DNA of 64,000 nt. It comes from JAPOUP01 sp965203255. Lineage in GTDB: Bacteria > Pseudomonadota > Alphaproteobacteria > Rhodobacterales > Rhodobacteraceae. Numbering within the stretch: position 1 is the first letter of the stretch; each line of letters opens with the position of its first letter. The position numbers were made by a program, and so were the translations under genes. The DNA lies in NCBI GenBank assembly GCA_965203255.1, contig OZ241882.1:2728001-2792000 (forward strand). Direction: 5' to 3'. Under the pieces are notes generated by a model. That model worked only from the letters and a program-made list of their open reading frames with translations. It made no database searches and was not told the origin of the DNA. Of the stretch, positions 41,337 through 50,203 are shown piece after piece.

Positions 41337-42179
41337 ATGAAAGCGGGTAAGGTCACCGTCACCGTCCCGCCGCTCAAGATACAGGGCATCAAGACAAAAG
41401 CTCTTCCGTATATCCGGGACTGCGTTGATTGGGAGGGTTCCGGACGCTGGATCGAGCCATTTCTTGGCTCCGCTGTTGTTCCAATCAACATCATGCCTGA
41501 ACGCGCCCTGCTGGGCGACACAAATCCCCATCTGGTCAGGTTCTATAAGGCGATACAGCGGGAGACTGTCACTGCCGCTACAGTAAATGCTTTCCTGGAA
41601 CAGGAAGGTGCGCATTTGCTAAACGACGGGCAGGTACATTACTATCGAGTCCGTGAACGCTTCAACGAATTCGGGGATCCGCACGATTTCCTGTTCCTGA
41701 ACCGGGCGTGCTTCAACGGTTTGATGCGCTTCAATGCAAAAGGAAGCTTCAATACGCCGTTCTGCCGGAAACCAGAACGTTTCCGGCCAGCCTATGTGAC
41801 CAGGATCTGCAATCAGGTCCAGCGGGCGGCTGCCATTGTCTTAGGCAAGGATTGGGAATTTGCCTGCGCGGACTGGTCCGATACGCTGAATGAAGTATGC
41901 GATGGTGATTTCGTGTATTGCGACCCTCCATATGCCGGACGTTTCACGGACTATTACAGTTCATGGACCGATGACGTGGCGGCGCAGTTGGAAGACCGCT
42001 TGAAGGCCCTGCCCTGTCCATTTCTCTATTCGATGTGGTCAGAGAACAGATTTAGGAAAAACCATCGCTTTCACGAAGCGTTCTCGGGATATACGATCAG
42101 AACATTCTCCCACTTCTACCACTTGGGGGCGACGGAAAACCTGCGGAATGGAATGACTGAAGCGTTGGTCATAGGATGA
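41337..42179 (+). CDS. D12-class DNA N6-adenine methyltransferase
   Basis: 280 residues. It has the SAM-binding WIEPFLGSAVVPINI motif (F-x-G-S type) near residue 38, LGDTNPHLVRFYKAIQ, NRACFNGLMRFNAKGSFN and the catalytic CDPPYAGRFTDYY near residue 198, in the order of the Dam/DpnM group. AGAAGG lies about ten bases before the ATG. No restriction enzyme lies next to it; it sits between an IS30 element and a GSU2403-type nucleotidyltransferase, so it is an orphan accessory methylase, possibly part of a defence or phage-derived segment. The target sequence cannot be read from the protein. Confidence 0.9.
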   Translation: MKAGKVTVTVPPLKIQGIKTKALPYIRDCVDWEGSGRWIEPFLGSAVVPINIMPERALLGDTNPHLVRFYKAIQRETVTAATVNAFLEQEGAHLLNDGQVHYYRVRERFNEFGDPHDFLFLNRACFNGLMRFNAKGSFNTPFCRKPERFRPAYVTRICNQVQRAAAIVLGKDWEFACADWSDTLNEVCDGDFVYCDPPYAGRFTDYYSSWTDDVAAQLEDRLKALPCPFLYSMWSENRFRKNHRFHEAFSGYTIRTFSHFYHLGATENLRNGMTEALVIG

Positions 42180-42464
42180 AGGCTTTATCTCCACAAACAT
42201 ATTTTATCCCCATTTCCATTCGGCCGAACTGCCTGTCGGTGCTCACCTGCAATCGCCCCTCTCCCGCGGCGGAACGTGGTGCCCATTCCGGCTCGTTACG
42301 GAACCACCTGAATCATCGAATTGTCGGTTGTAAACAGAATCCGGAAAGTGTTCACAACTGAAGAACGGTGCGTCATGCGCAGCTTCGAACGCCTGCCTGT
42401 TGCGATCCAAACCGTTTACGCGGAACTGGCCTGACGCGCTTGGACCGGCAGTTTTCAGAAGATC

Positions 42465-43457
42465 ATGCAGGCCGGTGGAACACCGCACAGGCGTACCGTC
42501 AAGGGACGTAACTTCTGGTACTGGCATCCTGCGATGCGCAATGGCAAGCGGCCACCAGCCAGGTATCTGGGACCTGACACAGACGAGATCCGGCGCAGGA
42601 TAGAGAACAGGACTGAACTGGCCAATGCCCGGAAAGACCGGATCAGCATGATCCGGGCTTTGCGTGCGGGTGGGGTTCCCGGACCCGACGGTCTCAGCGG
42701 CAATGTGCTGGCCGCCCTGTCTGAAGTCGGTGCCTTCCGACTGAGGGCCGTCGTTGTCGGATCCCTGGCCTTTCAATGCTACGCCCCGCCGCTGGGGTTC
42801 GTGGCGAACGGCGTCATCGCTCGGGCCAGTGATGTGGACATCGGTCAGTTCCCCTCCATCTTGCTGACCGTCGAGGACAGGACCGAACCGGACCTGTTGT
42901 CCGTTCTCAAAGAGGTTGACCCCGCCTTCGAAGCCGTTCCATCGCCCTTCGACGGCCGCCGGACGCTCCGTTACGCCATCCGGGGCGGGCGGGAGGAAAG
43001 ATCCGTCGTGGACGTGCTCGCCCCCATGCGCGGGCCACCGCAGGATGCGCCGGTGCACCTGCCCGCCCTTGAAAGCGACGGACGGCCGCTCCGGTTTCTT
43101 GACTTCCTGCCATACGGGGAGATTGAGGCACTCGTTCTTCATGGACCCGGCGTTCCGGTCAAGGTACCCGCCCCGGAACGTTTTGCCGTCCATAAGCTGG
43201 TGGTGGCGGACAGAAGGCAAAAGGATCTGGCCGGTGTCGCCAAGGCACGGAAGGATCTGGACCAGTCCGCCGCTCTCGTGCCCATCCTGGGCTCTGATCG
43301 TCCGCAGGAACTTCGGGATGCCTGGGATGAACTGCTGGCGCGCGGGCCGTCCTGGCGCGCTTCGGCCAGACGAAGCCGTGACCGTTTACTCAACGACGCA
43401 CAGGCGCTGCTCCCGTTGCAGGACGCGCCAGAGAAGGGAAACCGGACGTTACGGTGA
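42465..43457 (+). CDS. GSU2403-family nucleotidyltransferase-fold protein, N terminus broken by a stop codon
   Basis: 330 residues from the internal ATG. The family pattern is clear: KGRNFWYWHPAMRNGK, ARYLGPDTDEIRRRI, FRLRAVVVGSLAFQCYAP (nucleotidyltransferase G-S motif), ASDVDIGQF (D-x-D metal site), PLRFLDFLPYGEIEALVLHG and VPAPERFAVHKLVVADRRQK. The same frame extends upstream to an ATG at 42375 encoding MRSFERLPVAIQTVYAELA, which is how these proteins normally begin, but an in-frame TGA at 42432 separates it. So the original start is cut off, and the protein is either dead or restarts at 42465, where only a weak AG-rich site is seen. The biochemical role of the family is unsettled. Confidence 0.78.
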   Translation: MQAGGTPHRRTVKGRNFWYWHPAMRNGKRPPARYLGPDTDEIRRRIENRTELANARKDRISMIRALRAGGVPGPDGLSGNVLAALSEVGAFRLRAVVVGSLAFQCYAPPLGFVANGVIARASDVDIGQFPSILLTVEDRTEPDLLSVLKEVDPAFEAVPSPFDGRRTLRYAIRGGREERSVVDVLAPMRGPPQDAPVHLPALESDGRPLRFLDFLPYGEIEALVLHGPGVPVKVPAPERFAVHKLVVADRRQKDLAGVAKARKDLDQSAALVPILGSDRPQELRDAWDELLARGPSWRASARRSRDRLLNDAQALLPLQDAPEKGNRTLR

Positions 43458-43458
43458 A

Positions 43459-43698
43459 TTCAAAGGGCGGGAACAACGACATGGCCTTCGGTTTCTGAAG
43501 GACGCGCTCAAGGGGTTTCAGGTGACGGGATCAAGGCGCATGACGTGGCGGATCTACGACCCCCGTGCGCTCTTATCCGGCGACGGTACGCTCATGTGGC
43601 GCGGCCAGGTAGGGCCACAGGACGCGCTCGCCCGATTCCCGGGTCTGCAGGTCATCTTGGGAAACCGCCGTCTGCGCCCCGTTGGTCTCAAGCCCTAG
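43459..43698 (+). other. Open fragment of unknown family after the nucleotidyltransferase
   Basis: In a different frame directly behind the nucleotidyltransferase stop, about 80 codons look coding (FKGREQRHGLRFLKDALKG, TWRIYDPRALLSGDG, ALARFPGLQVILGNRRL) but no good start exists except an internal ATG. It may be the tail of another gene cut by a deletion. I do not recognise it. Confidence 0.3.
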
Positions 43699-44126
43699 CG
43701 CTTCAGGACACGGAAACTCAGGGCATAGACAATGGACGGCAGGCAGACGGCGCTGTAGGTGTCGGGGGTATGTCGGGGGTAAGAAAGGGTGCGGATCGCA
43801 GGAGACATGGCTGGCAGCTGGGACAGGCCAGAAGTCTGGTCAGGCATGTTCAATGGGTGTCCCGCCGCCCATTACCTGCCAGAATCCATTCCGGATTCGA
43901 TGGATGACATCGCGATAGTGATCGTGCAGGGTTCGCCGAAAGGGGCTGGAATTGTTCTGGCTGGAAGGACAGCTAACCGCCCGCGTTGGATTACGGGCGA
44001 TTGGACTGCCTTTTGTCAGCACTGTATCGGCAATTTCCCTGGAAGCGACGAAGTCCCTTGCTCATGATCTGGACGTTGGATATCAACAGTTGAAATTGAC
44101 GCAACACGGGCTGCGGGAAGAACCAG
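43699..44126. other. Intergenic stretch before the DUF3576 gene
   Basis: No supported gene. A short direct repeat (GTCGGGGGTATGTCGGGGGTA) lies at about 43759-43779. Small open frames cross the region without family character. The promoter for the DUF3576-leuS run should lie in the last 150 bases, but no clear boxes stand out. Confidence 0.4.
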
Positions 44127-44651
44127 ATGGGATTCAGTCAAACAGTCAGGATGGGAGTCGTCCTCGCCGTCGTGCTAGCTCTTTCCTCATGCGGCGACCG
44201 GGAAGGAAGAAAGGGGCTCTTCGGCAAGCGTGACCGCGATAGCCAGGCCAGCGAGTCGACCGATGCTCCGCGTGCACGGGTGCCTGCCGCTGAAGAGGAA
44301 GATGGGGGGACGATTTGGGACCTGTTTGAGAACCGGGACGATCCAAACACCACACTCAGGGTCAACAAGTACATCTGGAACGCCTCGCTTGATGTACTGC
44401 ATTTCCTCCCTGTCGAGGCCTCTGACCCGTTCTCCGGTCTCATCCTGACTGGATATGGAACACCGCCAGGCGGTAGCCGGGCCTATCGCGCCACGGTTCA
44501 TGTGCGTGACCCTGCCCTGGACGCCCGCTCGCTGACGGTCTCATTGCACACCCGCGATGGCCGTCCCGTTGCCCGCGAAACCGCCATTGCGGTCGAAGAC
44601 GCAATTTTGACCCGCGCCCGCATTCTCCGACTTCAGGACGAACGGCTCTAG
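44127..44651 (+). CDS. DUF3576 family lipoprotein
   Basis: 174 residues. Signal peptide with lipobox at VVLALSSCG (modified Cys at 22), then a charged, probably disordered stretch (residues 23-60), then the conserved domain: IWDLFENRDDPNTTLRVNKY, WNASLDVLHFLPVEASDPFS, LILTGYGTPPGGSRAYRATV and DAILTRARILRL. It is an envelope lipoprotein of unknown role. It precedes leuS, lptE and holA on one strand, the usual Rhodobacterales order. Confidence 0.92.
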   Translation: MGFSQTVRMGVVLAVVLALSSCGDREGRKGLFGKRDRDSQASESTDAPRARVPAAEEEDGGTIWDLFENRDDPNTTLRVNKYIWNASLDVLHFLPVEASDPFSGLILTGYGTPPGGSRAYRATVHVRDPALDARSLTVSLHTRDGRPVARETAIAVEDAILTRARILRLQDERL

Positions 44652-44727
44652 CCCGCGGCCCAGGTCCGGGAACTCAAGGCCGGACCGTAGGTCGAGTTGC
44701 TCAGGACTCATATAGGAAGGCGACCGA

Positions 44728-47400
44728 ATGTCCCGCTATTCCGCAAAGGACATTGAACAGAAATGGCAGGACAGATGGGACAGGTCGAACGCCTTCCTTG
44801 CCCGTCGCGATCCAACCAAACCCAAGTACTACGTCCTGGAAATGTTCCCGTATCCTTCCGGGCGCATCCATATGGGGCATGTCAGAAACTACACCATGGG
44901 TGACGTCATCAGCCGCTACAAGATATCCCGCGGCTTCAGCGTGCTTCACCCAATGGGTTGGGATGCTTTCGGCATGCCTGCCGAGAATGCGGCGATGGAA
45001 CAGGGTGGACACCCCAGAGAATGGACTTACGGCAACATCAACGACATGCGCGCGCAGATGAAACCGCTGGGCCTTTCCATCGACTGGACACGTGAATTCG
45101 CCACCTGTGATCCCGAATATTACGGCCAGCAACAGTCGCTGTTCATTGATTTTCTTGACCGGGGCTTGGTCTACCGGAAGGCTGCGACCGTTAACTGGGA
45201 TCCAGTGGATATGACCGTTCTGGCGAATGAGCAGGTGATTGACGGCAAAGGCTGGAGATCCGGTGCCCTGGTGGAACGGCGCGAACTTACGCAATGGTTC
45301 TTCAGGATCAGCGAGTTCTCGGAAGAGTTGCTCGGCGCCCTTGATAGGCTGGACGCATGGCCCGAAAAGGTCAAGCTGATGCAGCGCAACTGGATCGGGA
45401 AGTCCCGCGGGCTGCAACTCGCGTTTGGCCTTGTCGACGGGCCTGAAGGTCATGACGGGATCGAGGTTTACACCACACGTCCGGACACCCTGATGGGTGC
45501 GACCTTCGTCGCCATTTCGCCTGATCACGCGTTGGCGAGAGACCTTGAACAGCAGGATCCAAGGATTTCCGCATTCAACGCGGAGTGTCGACGCATAGGT
45601 ACCTCGGAAGAGGATCTGGAACGGGCCGGGAAAAAGGGTCTTGATACCGGCCTGACGTGTCGGCATCCATTTGACCCGGATTGGGAAATCCCGGTCTATA
45701 TCGCCAACTTCATTCTGATGGACTATGGCACTGGCGCCATCTTCGGCTGTCCAGCGCACGACCAACGCGACCTGGACTTCGCTCGGGCATACGGCCTCGA
45801 CGTTATCGATACCTTTGTCGCAGCGGGGCACGGGACGCCGGTGGTGGATGAGGCGTTTGTTCCGCCCAAGACCGAACGCGTGAAGTGGACAAAGGGATTT
45901 GGTTGGTCAGAGGATGCCACCGGCGAGCAGGCGATCGACGCCGCCATAGCTATCTGCGAACGCAAGGGGCAAGGCAAGGGAGTTGTGAAGTACCGTCTGC
46001 GCGACTGGGGTCTGTCGCGCCAGCGATACTGGGGATGTCCAATTCCGGTCGTGCATTGCGGCAGCTGCGGAGTCGTGCCCGAACGCAAGGAGAACCTCCC
46101 TGTCAGATTGCCCGATGACGTGGCCTTCAACATACCCGGCAACCCGCTTGACCGTCATCCTGATTGGCGCAACTGCGCCTGCCCGAGATGCGGCCAATCC
46201 GCTCGGCGCGAGACAGACACGATGGATACCTTTGTGGACTCATCCTGGTATTACGCGCGCTTCACCGCTCCGCGGGCGGACACCCCAACGAATGCGGATG
46301 ACATTGGATATTGGATGAACGTCGATCAGTATATCGGCGGCATCGAACATGCGATCCTGCACCTACTCTATTCCCGTTTTTTTGCCCGGGCGATGCATCG
46401 CTGTGGCCATTTACCTGAATCTGCGATCGAGCCGTTCGACACCCTCTTCACGCAAGGCATGGTAACGCACCAAGCTTACTATAGGGACGAGAAAGTCGCC
46501 GGAACAATGGCCGAACCGGAAGCGGCCCGGAGCGACCAGCCGATCGGCGACGAAGGCGGATCAAGCATCCGAAGGCTGTATTTCTTTCCTGAGGAAGTGG
46601 AACTGCGCTTGGACGGCAACCATTACCGTAAGCCGGAGGACAGGGTTGGTTCGGCTGCCGACGGCGAGGAAGCGACCCGCTACAGGGTCAACGTCCTTCC
46701 AGCCGTCAAGATGTCAAAATCGAAAAAAAACGTCGTGGATCCGGTCAATATCATCGAATGCTACGGTGCGGATACCGCCCGATGGTTTGTTCTGTCGGAC
46801 AGCCCCCCGGAGCGGGATGTGGAATGGACCGCTGCGGGAGCGGAGGCCGCCCATCGGCACCTTGTCCGCGTCCATAGAATCGCTGCCGAGATCACGAATG
46901 ATGACCCAATTCGTCCAACCGAGATCGACAAGGACCTCGCCCGTGTCACACACAGGACCATCCACGACGTGACCATGGGTATCGAGAGCTTTGGATTCAA
47001 TACAGCGATCGCCAAGCTGTATGCGTTCACTGGCGTTATCGCGAAAGCGAAACCGGGAACCGCGACCCGACATGAAGCCATTAGGACACTTGTCCATCTC
47101 ATGTCTCCGTTCACACCCCATCTGTCCGAGGAGATATGGGAAATGCTCGGTGGGCAGGGGCTCTTGGTCAACGAACCGTGGCCGGAGGCCGACCCTGATA
47201 TGCTGACCGACAGCACGGTCACGCTGCCCATTCAGGTGAATGGTAAACGCCGGTCGGAAATCACGGTTGCCAAGGATCTTCAGGCGGATGAGGTCGAGCG
47301 GCTTGTTCTTGCCGATCAGGCGGTGGCCAGGGCGCTGAACGGAAGTGCCCCGAGGAAACTCGTGGTTGTGCCAGGCCGTATCGTCAATGTCGTTGTATAG
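44728..47400 (+). CDS. leuS: Leucyl-tRNA synthetase
   Basis: Charges tRNA(Leu). At 890 residues it is full length. The HIGH motif is in YPSGRIHMGHVRNYTMGD near residue 48, the editing (CP1) domain shows TTRPDTLMGATFVAISPDHA and the YGTGAIFGCPAHDQRDLDFA segment, and the KMSKS loop KMSKSKKNVVDP is near residue 661. AGGAAGG lies before the ATG. The lptE gene follows after 19 bases. Confidence 0.99.
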   Translation: MSRYSAKDIEQKWQDRWDRSNAFLARRDPTKPKYYVLEMFPYPSGRIHMGHVRNYTMGDVISRYKISRGFSVLHPMGWDAFGMPAENAAMEQGGHPREWTYGNINDMRAQMKPLGLSIDWTREFATCDPEYYGQQQSLFIDFLDRGLVYRKAATVNWDPVDMTVLANEQVIDGKGWRSGALVERRELTQWFFRISEFSEELLGALDRLDAWPEKVKLMQRNWIGKSRGLQLAFGLVDGPEGHDGIEVYTTRPDTLMGATFVAISPDHALARDLEQQDPRISAFNAECRRIGTSEEDLERAGKKGLDTGLTCRHPFDPDWEIPVYIANFILMDYGTGAIFGCPAHDQRDLDFARAYGLDVIDTFVAAGHGTPVVDEAFVPPKTERVKWTKGFGWSEDATGEQAIDAAIAICERKGQGKGVVKYRLRDWGLSRQRYWGCPIPVVHCGSCGVVPERKENLPVRLPDDVAFNIPGNPLDRHPDWRNCACPRCGQSARRETDTMDTFVDSSWYYARFTAPRADTPTNADDIGYWMNVDQYIGGIEHAILHLLYSRFFARAMHRCGHLPESAIEPFDTLFTQGMVTHQAYYRDEKVAGTMAEPEAARSDQPIGDEGGSSIRRLYFFPEEVELRLDGNHYRKPEDRVGSAADGEEATRYRVNVLPAVKMSKSKKNVVDPVNIIECYGADTARWFVLSDSPPERDVEWTAAGAEAAHRHLVRVHRIAAEITNDDPIRPTEIDKDLARVTHRTIHDVTMGIESFGFNTAIAKLYAFTGVIAKAKPGTATRHEAIRTLVHLMSPFTPHLSEEIWEMLGGQGLLVNEPWPEADPDMLTDSTVTLPIQVNGKRRSEITVAKDLQADEVERLVLADQAVARALNGSAPRKLVVVPGRIVNVVV

Positions 47401-47419
47401 GAAAATTGAAGGCGCCCGT

Positions 47420-47938
47420 ATGGTAGGGGTTTGCCGCCTGACCGCTGCCGTACCAAAGAAGTGCCTGGCTATGCTGGGTCTATGCTTCCTGGGTCTCTCT
47501 GCATGCAACTACACGCCAGCTTTCGCTCCCGGAGGGGCCGGCGATGGGCTCAAGGGTTCCATTGCACTGAAGGAACCGGGCGACCGCAACGATTATACCT
47601 TCGCTACCCGGCTCGAGGAACGGCTGGGTCGCCCGCAAAACGCGCGTTATCGGCTCAACTACAGCATTGTTACGGGCACCAAAGGGATCGGTCGCACGCC
47701 CACACAGCAGATAACCCGCTTCAGTGTAACCGGAACAGCGGAATATCAGGTATACGACACCGCCGAAGGGCTAACCGTGCATTCTGGAAAGGTAGAGGGC
47801 CTGACCGGGTACTCGGCGACAATTCCGTTGACCAGCGCCGGTGCCGCAACCCGTGATTCCAGCGATCGTTTGATGGTCATCCTAGCAGATCAGGTGGCTG
47901 TTCGCGTTCTCTCCAGCTATCGGGGCTGGTCGGAGTGA
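47420..47938 (+). CDS. lptE: LPS-assembly lipoprotein LptE
   Basis: Plugs the LptD barrel that inserts lipopolysaccharide into the outer membrane. 172 residues, with a signal peptide and lipobox in MLGLCFLGLSACNYTPAF (Cys about 29), then the LptE core: NDYTFATRLEERLG, ARYRLNYSIVTG, ITRFSVTGTAEYQVYD and DRLMVILADQVAVRVLSSY. GAAGG about 7 bases upstream supports this ATG; an in-frame ATG 11 codons earlier overlaps leuS. The holA GTG overlaps its stop. Confidence 0.9.
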   Translation: MVGVCRLTAAVPKKCLAMLGLCFLGLSACNYTPAFAPGGAGDGLKGSIALKEPGDRNDYTFATRLEERLGRPQNARYRLNYSIVTGTKGIGRTPTQQITRFSVTGTAEYQVYDTAEGLTVHSGKVEGLTGYSATIPLTSAGAATRDSSDRLMVILADQVAVRVLSSYRGWSE

Positions 47939-48966
47939 AGCTGTCGGGAAGAAGGGCGACCCAGCACCTCGCGAAGCCGGATCCTTCGGCTTCCGGCACT
48001 TTGATCTATGGCCAGGATGCCATGCGCGTTGCCCTGAAACGGCAGGAACTCATAGCCGGAATCATTGGCCCAAAAGGTGAGGAGGAAATGCGTTTCGAAC
48101 GCATCACCGCTGCTAGCCTGCGCAAGGATCCCGCACTACTCCTGGATATGGTCAAGGCGCAGGGTTTTTTCCCGGGGCCAAGGGCGGTTCTGGTGGAGGA
48201 CGCCGGGGACGCAGTTGCCAAGAACATTCTCGCCGCACTCAGTGCTTGGAAGTCCGGAGATGCCCAGATTGTCGTGACTGCCGGTGCTCTCGCGACACGT
48301 TCCAGCCTTCGGAAAGCGTTTGAAGCCCACAAGACCGCCTTTGCTGTCGGGATTTACAACGATCCTCCAAGCCAGGACGAAATCGCGGATGAATTGCGGC
48401 GGGTTGGTCTGCAGGATGTTGACCGCCTGGCCATGTCGGCACTTGCAGCCCTTTCCCACCGAATTGATCCTGGAGACCTGCGGCAGACAGTTTCCAAGCT
48501 CGCTCTCTATAAGCTCGGGGATAGCACACCTGCGACGGCGGCGGACGTCGAAGCCTGTGCACCGGTCACGGTGGAAGCCGAGATCGACGATCTTCTGAAC
48601 GTTGTTGCCGAGGCACGTACGGAAGACATTGGACCGGTCGTTCAGATGCTCTCGGGCCAGGGCGTCAAACCTGTCACCCTCTGCATTGGGGTCATGCGGC
48701 ATTTCCGGGCCCTTCATTCCGCGTCGTGCGATTCCGGGGGAGTTGGTCCTGGGATGGCGAAGTTGCGTCCGCCGGTATTCGGTCCACGCCGCGATCGCAT
48801 GATTCGGCAGGCGCAGCGCTGGGGACTTGGGCGGTTGGAACGGGCCTTGGGAATGCTGACGGACACGGATCTTCAGCTCCGGTCCGCAAACCAAACAGCA
48901 CCGCAGATGGCCGTGGTGGAGCGAACTTTGGTCCGCCTATCCATGCTTACGGCCGCACACCGGTAG
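47935..48966 (+). CDS. holA: DNA polymerase III subunit delta
   Basis: Clamp-loader subunit that opens the beta ring. 343 residues from a GTG that overlaps the lptE stop by four bases. It starts with the conserved LIYGQDAMRVALKRQELI, has FERITAASLRKDPALLLDMV, FFPGPRAVLVEDAGD and the C-terminal collar region (GVKPVTLCIGVMRHFRALHS, LGRLERALGMLTDTDLQLRS). It ends the DUF3576-leuS-lptE-holA run; a dead IS1595 element begins about 22 bases later. Confidence 0.95.
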   Translation: MKLSGRRATQHLAKPDPSASGTLIYGQDAMRVALKRQELIAGIIGPKGEEEMRFERITAASLRKDPALLLDMVKAQGFFPGPRAVLVEDAGDAVAKNILAALSAWKSGDAQIVVTAGALATRSSLRKAFEAHKTAFAVGIYNDPPSQDEIADELRRVGLQDVDRLAMSALAALSHRIDPGDLRQTVSKLALYKLGDSTPATAADVEACAPVTVEAEIDDLLNVVAEARTEDIGPVVQMLSGQGVKPVTLCIGVMRHFRALHSASCDSGGVGPGMAKLRPPVFGPRRDRMIRQAQRWGLGRLERALGMLTDTDLQLRSANQTAPQMAVVERTLVRLSMLTAAHR

Positions 48967-48988
48967 TCTGGGTTGTCAATTACCGCGA

Positions 48989-50200
48989 AAGGCTTATCCC
49001 TTTGATCAGGGCGGGTCAACATTCTGTGCCGGAGGGGCTTGACGTGCCGCTTCGTTCGCTTTATGTTCCTCCCATGCCAGGCCGATGGAAAGACGACCGC
49101 CCCATGTCCCGCCAGAAGTCCGGGGAGCTTTTCCCGGACGACAGCGCCTGCGCCCGGCACCTTGCGGAGCTGCGCTGGGGCAGTGGCTTCGCGTGCCCCG
49201 CCTGCGGCGGGACCAGGGGCTGGGAGCCGAGGGGGAGCGCTGCCGCCGGGAGTGCGCGGACTGCGGCCGCCAGACCTCGGTGACGGCGGGCACCGTGACG
49301 CACCACTCCCACCTTCCGACGGGGACGTGGTTCCTTGCGGCCCACCTCATGGCGACGCACTCCAACGGCATCTCCGCGCTGCAGCTCCAGACGCAGCTGG
49401 GCATCGGCAGCTACAGGAGCGCCTGGCTGCTTCCCCGGAAGCTGCGCCGGGCCATGGTGGACCCGGACTGGAGCCCGCTGCAGGGGGACCGCTGAGGTGG
49501 ACGGGGCGTCGATGCCCTGCCGCGACGGCGGCGGCGCGGAGGGCGGCGGGGAGAGGGCCGCAGCGCGGCGGGCCGGATCCCCGTCGCCGGGGCCGTGGAG
49601 CTGTCGGAGGACGGCAGTCCACGCCGCATCCGGCTGGAGACGGTCGGGGACTACGGCGCCGAAGCGCTCCGCGGCTTCATCGCCGGGGCGGTCGAGCCAG
49701 GCGCCTGGACCGTCACCGACGGATGGAGCGGATACATCGGCCTGCCCGACAACCCGCGCGGGCGCAGGGTGGTCGGCGGCCGCCCGGCCCACGAGGTCCT
49801 GAGGTGGATCCACCGGGTGTTCCCCGACCTCAGGCGCCGGGCCATGGGCGCGTACCACGGGCTGCGCAGGAAGCGCACCCAGCGCTACCTGGACGGATTT
49901 GTCTTCCGATGGAACCGCCGCCGGCGGCGGCGGACCTCCTTCGACCGACTCCCCGGCATCGGCCTCTGGCTGACGCCCGCGACGTCACCGACGCCGCCGC
50001 CTGACGCCCGCGGACCCACGCCCGGACTCCGCCCCGGCCCGCGGCGGCCGACCCCCAGTCCCCCAGAATCCCGATCCTTCCGGCTCCGGACGGACCGCCG
50101 CATGGCGGCGGCGTCGCTGATTCCGCCGGAATCCGGGGAACCGGCCGTCCCGCGCCCGGCACAACTTCTTGCGGTGCCGTAGTCAGAGGGATAAGCCTTT
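48989..50200 (+). mobile_element. IS1595-family element, inactive
   Basis: Ends in inverted repeats: the left reads AAGGCTTATCCCTTTGA and the complement of the right AAGGCTTATCCCTCTGA, 16 of 17 alike. The element is about 1.2 kb and holds a transposase broken by several frameshifts. It inserted just after holA, and its right end directly abuts an IS630 remnant. Confidence 0.85.
49074..50004 (+). pseudogene. IS1595-family transposase, frameshifted
   Basis: The reading changes frame at least three times. The N-terminal zinc ribbon begins in one frame (ELRWGSGFACPACGGTRGW) and continues in another (ECADCGRQTSVTAGTVTHHS, then GISALQLQTQLGIGSYRSAW and LRRAMVDPDWSPLQG). The catalytic part follows in further frames (VDGASM; DGWSGYIGLPDNPRG; WIHRVFPDLRRRAMGAYHGL; FVFRWNRR). 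The order is that of an intact IS1595 transposase, but no single frame could make it. Confidence 0.85.
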
Positions 50201-50203
50201 TTC

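Noticed and set aside
42203..42232. CCCCATTTCCATTCGG as another IS30 terminal repeat
   Set aside because: Similarity to the IS30 end stops after about 14 bases and there is no partner; it may be chance.
43759..43779. Direct repeat GTCGGGGGTATGTCGGGGGTA as an attachment site
   Set aside because: Too short and without any integrase, tRNA or second copy nearby.
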